From: JARKQH01 sp964631605
Lineage (GTDB): Bacteria > Verrucomicrobiota > Verrucomicrobiia > Limisphaerales > UBA8199
Length of the DNA: 39,223 bases
Reading direction: 5' to 3'
NCBI GenBank assembly: GCA_964631605.1
Contig: CAZVYG010000048.1
Location: 1-39,223 of the forward strand
The position numbers and the translations under genes are program-made. Under the pieces are notes generated by a model, which saw nothing but the letters and a program-made list of their open reading frames with translations, made no database searches and was not told the DNA's origin. Positions within the stretch are counted from its first letter, which is position 1, and each line of letters starts with the position of its first letter. Shown here in pieces: positions 15,349 through 24,500 of this stretch.

Positions 15349-16359
15349 TCAACCGAGGTGGGAGCATCCGCCGTCGCGGTAGCCGGCGGCGAGGTACGGG
15401 AGGGAAGCGTGCCGGGTTGCGGACGCGAGTTTTTGTTCGAGACCCGTGCGTTCCGTTTCCGACATGGGCTGGAGAGCGCGGGCGAGCGCGGCGCAGGATT
15501 CGATGACCGCCACATCGGGCATGCCGATGACAGCCGCGGCGACCGGGAGGTTCAGGGCGTAACGAACCAGTTCCTCGGGCGTCACGCCATTCTTGCCGAT
15601 GAGGGTGGTGCGGCCGGTGGTTTTCATCGCCAGCAAGCCCATGCCCCGGCGGAGCGCGACCGGGATCAAGCGGGCAAAATCCGTGCCGACAAACTGCCCG
15701 CTGTGTGCGGGGTTCAAGGGGCACATCATGCAGTCCGGTTCAATGCGCTCGATGGCGTCGAGCAGCACGTCGGCGCTGCTGTGGCCCGTGATGCCGATGG
15801 CCTTGATTACCCCCTGTTCCTTCCACTGGCGGTAAACCTTCAGGGCGCCATCCGGCGCCACAATCCGATCCACGTCCTCCTTTTTGGAAAGGGCGTGAAA
15901 ATGGAGGAGGTCGAGGAAATCCGTGCCCAGTTCCTTGAGGGTGATTTCGAGGCTGCGTTTCGCGGTCTCGGCGTCGCGCTCCATGAGCTTGCTGACCAGA
16001 ATGACTTGGTTGCGATATCGGGGCACGAGAAACCGTGAATATCGCCGGTAGCTCTCGCGTTCCTTGTTCCTGTCGAGATAAGTGAACGCCGTGTCAAAGT
16101 AATTGATGCCCAGCTCCACGGCACGATGGATCATCCGCTCCACCACCGCCGGGTCCGATTGGGCCAGGAAACGCGAGCCGCCGCCGAAGCCAACGATGGA
16201 AGTGAGCCAGCCGGTCCGGCCGAGCGGACGACGCGGCATCGCCAGCGGTTCGGCGGAGGGGGCGGCCAAGCTTGAAGAGGAACCAACGGCTGCCAGCCCG
16301 ACACTGGCGCAAGAGGTGGTCAGGAAATTTCGGCGGGAGATCGGCGCATTCATAACCAT
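15349..16359 (-). CDS. Aldo/keto reductase with twin-arginine signal
   Basis: A 336-residue protein. It begins with a Tat signal, SRRNFLTTSCASVGLAAVG, followed by a small-residue stretch. The (beta/alpha)8 aldo/keto reductase fold starts at PRRPLGRTGWLTSIVGFGG. The catalytic residues can be placed: Asp in YFDTAFTY, Lys in LVSKLMERD, and His in LLHFHAL; the tyrosine is probably the one in TAFTY. Export of such an enzyme is common in Verrucomicrobia and Planctomycetes, perhaps for periplasmic sugar oxidation or reduction. The substrate is unknown. Either ATG, 16359 or 16353, could be the start. It lies 53 bases downstream of the FHA gene on the same strand. Confidence 0.88.
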   Translation of the reverse strand: MVMNAPISRRNFLTTSCASVGLAAVGSSSSLAAPSAEPLAMPRRPLGRTGWLTSIVGFGGGSRFLAQSDPAVVERMIHRAVELGINYFDTAFTYLDRNKERESYRRYSRFLVPRYRNQVILVSKLMERDAETAKRSLEITLKELGTDFLDLLHFHALSKKEDVDRIVAPDGALKVYRQWKEQGVIKAIGITGHSSADVLLDAIERIEPDCMMCPLNPAHSGQFVGTDFARLIPVALRRGMGLLAMKTTGRTTLIGKNGVTPEELVRYALNLPVAAAVIGMPDVAVIESCAALARALQPMSETERTGLEQKLASATRHASLPYLAAGYRDGGCSHLG

Positions 16360-16412
16360 TTCAAATTGCAGGTGAACTTACGCCAGGACGGACCTTTGGC
16401 AATGGATATCCG

Positions 16413-17741
16413 TCAATGCTCCAGCCATCCGAGTTTATGCTTGCGCGTGACATAGAGCAGGCCGAGCAGGTGCGTGGCGACGATCAGCAGGTAGAGGCTG
16501 ATAAATGCCCAGAACACCTGGGCCCCCAGCATGCCAAACAACGCTCCCATCGAGTGAGTGCTGAAGCCCTCGGGGAACAGGATGCTCACCAGGAACTCCC
16601 CCAGGGCGCGGAAGCCGAACACCGCTCCCAACACCAGCAACGTCACAAGGTATTCGGCGGGAACCTTGAGAATCGAAGGAACCACCACCAGGGGATTGGC
16701 GGCCGTGAAGGTGTCAAGGATGGCCACGGCGAGGAAAGCCATGGGAAAATAGGCCAATCCAAATAGCATGGCGGCGAGGACGGCGATGCCGAGGGCGGAA
16801 TTTCCGCTGATGGCGAGCCATACCGCCAGGACAATCGCGGGGCCAAAACAAAACGTCACCAGGCCCAACAAGCGCAGGAATGGCAGGAGGATATCATCCA
16901 TGAAGTTGCCCAGGCCGGGCAAATCGGGCAGCTCGGGGTCCTCCGCCGCGGTGGAATGGATGATGTTCTGAAGGAAACTGAACAAATAACCGCCCGCGAA
17001 AATCTGGAGGATGAGGCCAAAAACCAGGAAGCGCAGGGAGCCCATTTGCATCATCATCGCCCCGAATTTCAACATGGCCAGGATGACCATACCGGCTACC
17101 ACCATCAATACGCCGGCGCCGCGGAAGGGGTATAGGAACGCGCCCGGGAAGCGGCTGAAGAACCCCTTTTGTTCCACCGGTTGGGTGCGGATGTGGACCG
17201 GCGCGCACTCCGCGCCGCAGTGCCGGCAGAACTTGTGTTGAGCTCCCCCCGCCTGCCGCGTGGAAACGCACAATTCGCAGAAGAACTGCCCGCATTGCCG
17301 GCAGAAAAAGCGCCCCGGGGTCTTCGGATGATGCTTGCAAGTGTGCGGTGCGGCATCAATTGCCTGGGTCGAGGCAGCCGCCGCGGGCACGGGGCGGGCA
17401 GCCGGAACCGGAGGAGGGGGCACGGGCAGGGATGGGGCCGCGGCACGCGTTTCCTCCGCTCCCACGACCGCCACCTTGACTCCGCCGAGCCGAATCAGTT
17501 GTCCCGGCCGAAGAACGCTTTCGGTGACCTGCCGCTCGTCCACAAAAGTCCCGTTGGTCGAGCCAAGGTCGGTGAGGTGGACGGACTCCCCGGAAACGTC
17601 GAGTCGGCAATGAGAGCCCGAAACGCTCGGGTCGGTGATAGTGATGTCGTTGGCGCTGCTGCGTCCGACCAGATTGGATCCCGACTTGAGCGGGATTTCC
17701 CACGCGGCGGGCGAGCCCGGGTTGACGACGAGTCGGAGCAT
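16413..17741 (-). CDS. FHA domain / zinc-finger / multi-pass membrane protein
   Basis: The ATG at 17741 begins the FHA domain directly (MLRLVVNPGSPAAWEIPL), so I prefer it to the longer frame. The FHA domain (about 1-95) has the phosphothreonine-binding marks GRSSAND, SGSHCRL and LGSTNGTFVD. A Pro/Ala-rich linker leads to a zinc-binding stretch (about 145-190) with paired motifs CKHHP, CRQC, CELC and CRHC, resembling a B-box or zinc ribbon. The last 240 residues hold about six hydrophobic helices, reminiscent of Yip1 or DUF4013-type membrane domains. It is probably a membrane-anchored phospho-protein sensor with a cytoplasmic head. No kinase gene is adjacent. The domain order is unusual. Confidence 0.82.
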   Translation of the reverse strand: MLRLVVNPGSPAAWEIPLKSGSNLVGRSSANDITITDPSVSGSHCRLDVSGESVHLTDLGSTNGTFVDERQVTESVLRPGQLIRLGGVKVAVVGAEETRAAAPSLPVPPPPVPAARPVPAAAASTQAIDAAPHTCKHHPKTPGRFFCRQCGQFFCELCVSTRQAGGAQHKFCRHCGAECAPVHIRTQPVEQKGFFSRFPGAFLYPFRGAGVLMVVAGMVILAMLKFGAMMMQMGSLRFLVFGLILQIFAGGYLFSFLQNIIHSTAAEDPELPDLPGLGNFMDDILLPFLRLLGLVTFCFGPAIVLAVWLAISGNSALGIAVLAAMLFGLAYFPMAFLAVAILDTFTAANPLVVVPSILKVPAEYLVTLLVLGAVFGFRALGEFLVSILFPEGFSTHSMGALFGMLGAQVFWAFISLYLLIVATHLLGLLYVTRKHKLGWLEH

Positions 17742-17831
17742 AGATGTAAAGTGGTGGATCGGCTGTGCTGCCCATCGTTTAGAGCAACGCGGGACCGCTG
17801 TCCACACAATTTATACGCGGCCGGACAAGGA

Positions 17832-20800
17832 TCAGGGCGCAATTCGAATCCGGTAATAGCGCGCGGGGTTGGTGGGCGCCGCGGTCCCGGTATAGGTGTC
17901 GGTGAAGGACTGCGAGGACGGGACGCCAGGCGGGGCGGGATCCATCTCATTGGTCACGCTTCGGCTTGCATCCTTGAAATCGCCGGTGAAGGTCCCGTTC
18001 GTGTCCGAGTTTGCAACCTGGACGCGGTACCGGGAGCCTCCCACCGAGGACCAGGTGAGATGGACCGGCCCATGGCTCAGCCGTTCCAGGCTCAGGATGC
18101 GGAAAACCGAGGCCGCGTTGGTCGGGTTGGTGTTGGCGCGGTATTCCTCGTAATTGTTCTGACCATCCTGGTCCTCGTCACCGGCCGGGTCGGTAATGCC
18201 ATACGCGGTTTCCCAAGCGTCCGGCAGGCCGTTCGTGTTATCGTCCGGCGGGCCAATAATGGTCAGGTTGAGCGTGGCAACCGAGCTTGTGGCCTGGCCA
18301 TCACTGGCGGTGAAGGTGAACCGGTCCGTGCCTCGGTAGCCGTGGGCAGGCCGATAAGTGACTGTGCCAGCCTCTGGCAGAAAATCCTGCAGCAAGCCTT
18401 GCGTGGCCGGGGTCCGGATTTGGAACGTCAGAGCATCGCCATTCGGGTCCGAGGCGGTGAGCGTGAGGTTGGTGGGCGAGTCGCCGACGATTGTGCGGCT
18501 CGAGTTGACGACGGTCGGCGGGTTGTTGGACACCCCGGTTCTAAAGCGCCAGACCGGACTGGTGGCCGTCTGGCCGGTGCCATCGGTCACGGTGACAAAC
18601 CACTCGTAGGATTTGCCGGCTTTCAAGCCAGGCCAGTTGCAACTGTTGGTGCTGCCCGGCGGCACTCCGGTGAACAGGCCGAGCAGAGCGAAATTCGTGT
18701 CCGGCGGAATGCGCCCGTCGGGCTGCAGATTATAGGGGAACGAGAACTCGCTGTCTTCGTCGGCCTCATATTGGCGCAGCCAGGGCGAGTAGGTTTCGAC
18801 ACGGACCAGGTTGTTGCTGGGAGAAAAAGTCATGATCCGCAGGAAGCCTTCGCCGCCGTTATCGTAGAACTGGTAGTCGGAGATAAGGGAATACACCGAG
18901 TTTCCCTGGAAGGTGTCCTTGCGCCAGCCCTCGCCGCTGACATGGCCGCCCAGCATCAGGAACAGGTTGGTGTTGCTTTTCAAAGCCTGGTAAATCGCGC
19001 TGCCCTGCGCGCCCAGGGTGGTTGGTGTTTGCGGGCCGCCGAGGTAATGGGTCACCACGATGGCCCGGCGGTGGGCATTGGTGCGGAGAACTTCGTTGCC
19101 CCAGTTCAGCACAGCCGGGTTGGCATTCGTGTCATACTCGAAATACAAAACGATGAAGTCCAAACCGCTGGCGCTGAAAAAGTCAAAGTGGTTGTTGTTG
19201 TTGGTGCCATAGTGGCCGCCATAATACGACCGGCCCGTAAAATGCGAGGCCCCGAAGTAAGTGTTGTAATAGAGGGTCGTGCCATTCGGATCCCCATTGG
19301 GTTCCTGATCATGATTGCCGACGGCCGCGCCGTAGGGAATGCCATGCGGAAGTTGCGTGCGATTGGGGTTCTCGAGACGGTACATGGCATTGGTGGCGTT
19401 GCGCCACTGGGTGAGATTGGGCAGCCCCTGGTAAATGTCCCCGTCGTTGACAATGTCGCCGAGGTTCGACACGTAGGCGATGTTTCGGGCCACGCGATTG
19501 GTGATGATCCATTCCGTCTGCGTGATGAACATCTCCTTGGTGCCGCCGTACTTCTCCGCCGCATAGTTTTGCGTGTCCGGCAGCAGCACCATTGTAAAGT
19601 CCGGCGCGGGATAGGGCACAAACACCTCGCGGCCATAAAAGCTGACGCTTAGGTTGCCGGGAACCTGGTTGGTGACCACCACCTGCAGCGCGGCGGACAG
19701 CCCCGCATTCGGAGCATCGTTGGTCGGAGAAATCAACCGGGCGCGAACGGGAACCAGGAACGCGGCGACGTTGGCTGGATCGAGCCCCTGATAGGCCGGA
19801 TCGGCGCTCACCGCCGGGGAGAGAACGATCGTGTAGGGCAGGAGGTCCGTTGAAGGATTGTCCTGTCCCGTGACCGTCACCAGATGCGGCACGTTCCACT
19901 CGTGGGGTCTGAAGGTTAAGGTGCCCGGAGTGGGGATGCCGCGGCCCGGCTGGCTGCTGCTGACCGCGACGGTGACATTCGTGGCGGGGCGGGAATGCAG
20001 CACCACGCTGAAGGTGGCGGTTCCTCCATAGGCGGCAGTGACCAGGTTGTTGGTCGGTGTCACGGTGAACCCGGGCGAGGGCGCGGGGATGAAAACAAAC
20101 GACGCCACCGGTTCGGTGCCGGGGGTCTGCAGCCCGTTGTCCGGCGTGTCACGGGATTGTATTTCCCAGCCGTTTCCTGTGATTTGATAACTGACGATAT
20201 TGTCGCCGTTCAAGGCGCCGCCGCCCTCCGGCGAGAGGATCAGCACGCCATTGGTGGGCGAGTACCCGGGGAGGCGCAGGTCCCAACGCCCCGGCCCCAG
20301 GTTGGTGACAGTGAACTGGGGGCTGGGGCCGCTAAACATGTCAACGGTTCCGTCGCCCCGGAATCGGCCGGACACCAGGGCGGTGTTCGTGCGGGGAATG
20401 AAAACAAACGCAACGGGGTCTTGCTCGTAGGTGGAATAGGTGATCTGGGCATTGTCACGGAGGAAAACATTCCAAGTGCCATCGTTCGAATTCACCTGGG
20501 ACAGGGCGAAGTTGTTCTCGTCCTTGGCCCCGCTCACCAAGAGGACGCCGCTGGTCCGCGAGTCAATGCCGCGGCTGCGAAGGTCCACGATCGAACGCCC
20601 GGCCGCCACCCCCCTGAAATGCGTGCCCAGCACCAAACCGGGCGAACCGGTGAACAGATCATTGGTGCCGCCGTTGGCGCCGGCCGAGTTCCGGGCGAAC
20701 CCGCCCAGATACCGGTCGTACGGAAACCAAGCCGCCGCCACGTTGACGTTGTACTCGATGGCGTTTCCCGCGCCTCCTTCCAGGGCGAGAAAGGTCACGA

Positions 20801-21158
20801 TTCGATGCGCGCCGCTGGCGTTGGTCTCGAACGCCGAAATCGGATAGCCGTTCGAACCAAAGTTGTCGCGCCCGTTTTCGGTCACCGAGGTGATGACCAC
20901 CCCCCGCTGCGCATCCTCCACGGAATCGGTGCCGACCCCCACGCGAAAGCTGTAGTCGGCGCGGTTGTAGGAGATCAGTTGAAAATTGTTGATGCTGATG
21001 GTCTGGATCACCTCGGCGTTGTTGTTGGTCTCGATGTCCGAGACCTGGGCCACCTTCAGCATGCCGGCGGCGACGCCGTGATAAACCGGCTTCGCCACGG
21101 CACTGGATGTCAGCCAGAGGAGAATCACGAGGGCGGAAGCCAGTCCGCGCGCGGGCAT
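17832..21158 (-). CDS. Giant secreted protein with shared N-terminal module and metallophosphoesterase domain
   Basis: I place the start at the ATG at 21158 (1108 residues), which gives a signal peptide MPARGLASALVILLWLTSSA; the frame stays open upstream only because it runs through a palindromic repeat. Residues about 24-400 match the N-terminal module of the neighbouring giant protein (YHGVAAGMLKV, AAWFPYDRYLGGFARN, YEQDPVAFVFIPRTNTALVS). A Calx-beta-like segment follows. A calcineurin-like phosphoesterase spans about 515-790: LPDTQNY, SNLGDIVNDGD, AVGNHDQEP, VVTHYLGG and LGGHVSGEG supply the metal ligands. Then come an Fn3-like part, a cadherin-like part (TLTASDPNGDALTF), a calcium-binding-like NGLPDAWE / DEDQDGQNNYEEY segment near 972-1000, and a terminal YYRI tail. 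It probably acts extracellularly on phosphoesters. Confidence 0.88.
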   Translation of the reverse strand: MPARGLASALVILLWLTSSAVAKPVYHGVAAGMLKVAQVSDIETNNNAEVIQTISINNFQLISYNRADYSFRVGVGTDSVEDAQRGVVITSVTENGRDNFGSNGYPISAFETNASGAHRIVTFLALEGGAGNAIEYNVNVAAAWFPYDRYLGGFARNSAGANGGTNDLFTGSPGLVLGTHFRGVAAGRSIVDLRSRGIDSRTSGVLLVSGAKDENNFALSQVNSNDGTWNVFLRDNAQITYSTYEQDPVAFVFIPRTNTALVSGRFRGDGTVDMFSGPSPQFTVTNLGPGRWDLRLPGYSPTNGVLILSPEGGGALNGDNIVSYQITGNGWEIQSRDTPDNGLQTPGTEPVASFVFIPAPSPGFTVTPTNNLVTAAYGGTATFSVVLHSRPATNVTVAVSSSQPGRGIPTPGTLTFRPHEWNVPHLVTVTGQDNPSTDLLPYTIVLSPAVSADPAYQGLDPANVAAFLVPVRARLISPTNDAPNAGLSAALQVVVTNQVPGNLSVSFYGREVFVPYPAPDFTMVLLPDTQNYAAEKYGGTKEMFITQTEWIITNRVARNIAYVSNLGDIVNDGDIYQGLPNLTQWRNATNAMYRLENPNRTQLPHGIPYGAAVGNHDQEPNGDPNGTTLYYNTYFGASHFTGRSYYGGHYGTNNNNHFDFFSASGLDFIVLYFEYDTNANPAVLNWGNEVLRTNAHRRAIVVTHYLGGPQTPTTLGAQGSAIYQALKSNTNLFLMLGGHVSGEGWRKDTFQGNSVYSLISDYQFYDNGGEGFLRIMTFSPSNNLVRVETYSPWLRQYEADEDSEFSFPYNLQPDGRIPPDTNFALLGLFTGVPPGSTNSCNWPGLKAGKSYEWFVTVTDGTGQTATSPVWRFRTGVSNNPPTVVNSSRTIVGDSPTNLTLTASDPNGDALTFQIRTPATQGLLQDFLPEAGTVTYRPAHGYRGTDRFTFTASDGQATSSVATLNLTIIGPPDDNTNGLPDAWETAYGITDPAGDEDQDGQNNYEEYRANTNPTNAASVFRILSLERLSHGPVHLTWSSVGGSRYRVQVANSDTNGTFTGDFKDASRSVTNEMDPAPPGVPSSQSFTDTYTGTAAPTNPARYYRIRIAP

Positions 21159-21213
21159 CGGCGCTATGAATGCGAGTCCTGCGACAGCCAGACGCCACCC
21201 CCAGCGATTGGCG

Positions 21214-21286
21214 GGAGCGCGGACATTCCTGTCCGCCTGAAAAGGCCTCTGCGGACGAAGCGGGCGGACAAGTGTGTCCGCGCTCC
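21214..21286. repeat. REPIN-like nested palindromic element
   Basis: Two short palindromes, GCGGACA-ttcc-TGTCCGC (first) and GCGGACA-agtg-TGTCCGC (second), lie about 40 bases apart. The outer flanks also pair: GGAGCGCGGACA at 21214-21225 with TGTCCGCGCTCC at 21275-21286, and TGTCCGCC at 21230-21237 with GGCGGACA at 21263-21270. The whole 73 bases can therefore fold either as one long hairpin or as two small ones, the architecture of REP doublets. Peptides encoded across it in several frames (ADIPVR, DRNVRAP) look familiar from spurious verrucomicrobial frames, which would suit a dispersed family; this is memory, not a search. Confidence 0.72.
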
Positions 21287-21455
21287 GGGGGAGAAAGCCG
21301 CATGGGAAGTTTGGAGTGTCGGCGGCAACAGCCCCGGTCAGGACCGGCGGCACTTTGGACGAGGGTACAAGCGGCACGGTATTGTTAGTCGGGAGCCGAG
21401 GCGAGTGTTGGCGGCGGGTGTTCGCTGACCGCCCTCGGCGGCATAAGGCCGGGAG

Positions 21456-21487
21456 AAAGCGGGACGGCGACTCCGCCGTCCCGCTTT
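21456..21487 (-). terminator. Perfect 14-bp stem hairpin after the Calx-beta giant gene; probable terminator or dispersed palindrome
   Basis: AAAGCGGGACGGCG (21456-21469) pairs perfectly with CGCCGTCCCGCTTT (21474-21487) around a four-base loop. It starts 31 bases beyond the stop codon of the minus-strand gene ending at 21518. On that strand the stem ends in TTT only, so it is a strong hairpin with a weak T tract. Confidence 0.6.
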
Positions 21488-21517
21488 GAAACATCATAGG
21501 CTGAAACGCAGCAGGCT

Positions 21518-24500
21518 CTACGGCTCGCGAACGCGATAGAAGCCGGCATTGGGCAGCGGAGAGCTGTCGGTGAAGGTGGCGATGCCGCCTTCCGGCACCG
21601 CGACGGTCCCCAGTTCAGTCCACCCCGCGCCGAGCGCCGGGGCGCGCAGGACGGTGTAAGTCTTGCCGACTTCAGCGGCGAACTTCACCTGAACACTAGT
21701 CGGGCCAACCACCGGCGGCAGCATCCGAATCGCCGTGTAGTAGATCACCAGCCGCGGGCGAGCGTCGAGAGAGCTATACTCCGCCGTGGCAATTCCCCAG
21801 CCATCGCCGCCGTACGGCCAAGGCAGGATCACCCAGCCATAATTCGGCGCGCCGTTCGCCCAGAGTTGGACATCAGCGGTCATATCGAACGTTTCGGCGC
21901 CGCTGGCCACGTTTGGCGTGAGGAGCGGACTGCCGGCGGTGGCCGAGGCCGCCGCCACCGCTTCCACGCCATCGGCTTGAATCCCCTCGACAAAGTAGCT
22001 CCACGTGTTGGTGTCCTGCCACGGGATAAGCATCCGGTGGAAGGTGCCGCCATCTCCCGGGCCGGCAGCCGTCCGACTGAAGAGGTGCAGCACCGCGGCC
22101 TGAATCTTGGCGCCGTAAGGCACCTGGGCCGCGCCGGGACCAAAGATCCCATCAAACCGGAACAACGCGTGTTCCGCGTCCTCGAGACCGCTGGTGACCT
22201 CGAAATCGGGGAAGATATGGGCAATGGTGGAGTATTCGGTGTCGGGTGTGCCTTCGCGAATGCGCGTATCCGCGGCTCCGGTGTAACCATTCTCGCCCTG
22301 GCGGAAACTCGCCTCGATGAGGCCCGCCGGGATCCACTTGACGACCAGCCGCGGCCGGAAGGTGACGTTGGTGTGTTCGCAGGGACTAAACGCGGTGAGA
22401 TTGTTGTTGTCCACCCAGCTCGGCATCACCCAGCCATGGTTGGTTTCGCCGTTGACCCAGGCTTGAACGTCAGGCAGAACGCCTACGCGCATAATCCCGG
22501 TTTGAGTGGTGCCGTAACTGGCGCCCGCGCCGGTGCCAATTTGCGAGTAATAGGCGCTTTTGGCTTCCACGTCGTCCAGTTGGACGCCATCCCCGATGCT
22601 CTCATAAGTCACCGAGTCGGCGTCCCAATCAATCAACATCCGGTGGAGCGGGCTGCCGACGCCCGTGTCCGTGATGTTCAGGTAAAGGTTCGCTTCGATC
22701 ACCGTGGCCCCAGGCGGGATTTGCCCCGGGTTGGCGCCGATGATGTCATCAAAGCGCAGTAATCCTTCGCGCGGAATCTCGGTTGCCGTGCGATTGGCCA
22801 GTTGAATGCCATTGGCGGGAGAACTGCCCGCCGGCAGCGGAGTCGAATAGGAGGTGATCCACACCTCACAATCCTTGGCGCCGGTATAGATGCCAAAGCC
22901 GCCGTCCTTGCCCTGTTGGAAGTCACAGACATGGACCAGGGACAGCTCGATTTGTTTGCTGGCCGCGACCGTGCCGCCGTCGCCATCCGCCAGCATCACT
23001 GCAACCGTGCGCGGGTCCAGCGAAGGCGTGCTGCTGACGCTGCGGAAGGTAATGTTGCGCAACAGCGCCTGGGCGGCTTCCGGCGTGGCGGAGATGTTGA
23101 AGTTGACCACGAGCGGAGCCGTCCCAATTCCGCCGCTGAAGGTCCCGATGGTCACCCCTCCGTAAGTGACATTGTTGCCGCTCAGACCAATCTGGCCAAA
23201 CTCGGTTCCCGTATTGCGGATTTCCAGGCGATCGTTGCTGGTCCCATTGGCTGTCAGAGTCACCGTCAGGGAACCGCTGTCGTAATCCGTGGTGTCCGGG
23301 TCCGTGATTGTGGCCAGGCCGTCAATGCCGATGCCCGGCCAGCCAATGCCGTAAACCAGGGTGCCGGAAGGCAGACTCAGTGCCGGCTCGTTGTCCAGGG
23401 TGGTCGCCGCGAGTTTCAACGTGAGTGCCGCATAAGCGGCGTCACTCGAGGCAACCGTCCCGTTCAAGGTGTAGGAGACACTGCCATCGGCGGCCAGGTC
23501 GTCCACTCCGGTCACGGTGAAGGTCTGCGGCACGTTCCAGTTCCCCGGCGTGAAGGTCCGCGACGCGGGCGAAACCGTGCCTTCAGTGGTGTCGCTCGAG
23601 GTGAAGCTGACGGTCACATCCGCCGCCGGCTGCGAGTTCAGCACGGCTGTGAAATTGGCCGTCGTCCCCGATTCACTCACTGTCACACCGGCAAACGGGC
23701 TCAAGGTGACGCCGGGAACGTCGTTGTCGAGGTTCACCACTGATACATCCAACGCATTGAGGCCGTTGTAAGCGGGATCGGAGCTGGTGGCCGCCGCCGT
23801 CACGATGGTGTAGGCCACGTTGCCATCAGGAACGGAATCATCCACACCTGTCACCGTCACCGTTTGCGGGTTGAAGAAATCGAACATGGTGAAGGTGAGG
23901 CTCGCGGGCGACACGGTGCCTTCGGTGGTGTCGCTGGAGGAAAGCGCGAGGGTCACGTCCTCGGTCGGCTGGGTGTTGAGCACCACCGTGAAGGTGGCGG
24001 TCCCGCCCCCCTCGGTCGTGACAAGGCTGTTGGCGCTGAGGGTGATGCCTGCCTCGTTGTCGGCGTTCAGCGCGCCCACGTCCTGCGGGTCCAGGCCGTT
24101 AAACCGCGCGTCCGCGCTGGTGGCGGGCGACAGCACAATCGCGTAAGCCACCTGTCCGTCATTGTCCAGGTCGTCCATGCCATAAACCGTGTTGGTCTGG
24201 GGCTGCCACCAGTTCTCCGGAGTGAAAGTCATGGTCGCCAGTTCCACGGTGCCTTCGGTCGGGTCGCTCGAGCTCACGTTAAGGGTGACATCAGCGGTGG
24301 GCTTGGTGTTGAGCGACACGGAGAAGGTCGCAATGCCGCCGGCCTCGGAGGTCTGCAGGTTGGCCGAAGGCGCCACGTTGAAGCCGGGGCCGGGAGCCGG
24401 AATAAACACAAATGACACCGCAGGCTCGGTAATGATCACGCCGTCCACGATCTTATACGGAGTCTGGCGGCCGTTGCTCGGGGTGTCCCGCGATTCAATC

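Larger units (their letters stand above)
21159..21517. other. 359-base gap between the two giant exoprotein genes
   Basis: It contains the nested palindrome at 21214-21286 and a perfect 14-bp hairpin at 21456-21487, listed separately. A third, weaker inverted repeat GCCGAGG / CCTCGGC lies near 21395-21439. No gene of its own is credible. Confidence 0.6.

Noticed and set aside
17832..17860. A TTCGAATCC string resembling a tRNA T-arm
   Set aside because: It lies within the C-terminal coding end of the giant protein and no cloverleaf can be formed around it.
17169..19652. An 827-codon open frame on the plus strand opposite the giant phosphoesterase protein
   Set aside because: It is the antisense shadow of a clearly real gene with intact metallophosphoesterase motifs; its translation has no domain and a biased Arg/Val/Gly composition typical of high-GC antisense frames.
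19995..21428. A 477-codon plus-strand frame across the shared module and the palindrome
   Set aside because: Antisense to the shared N-terminal module, which is conserved between two genes in the minus-strand frame; nothing recognisable is encoded on this strand.
21159..21497. An upstream extension of the phosphoesterase protein (113 extra codons)
   Set aside because: It runs through the REPIN-like palindrome and has Arg/Pro-rich composition; a signal peptide fits only from the ATG at 21158.
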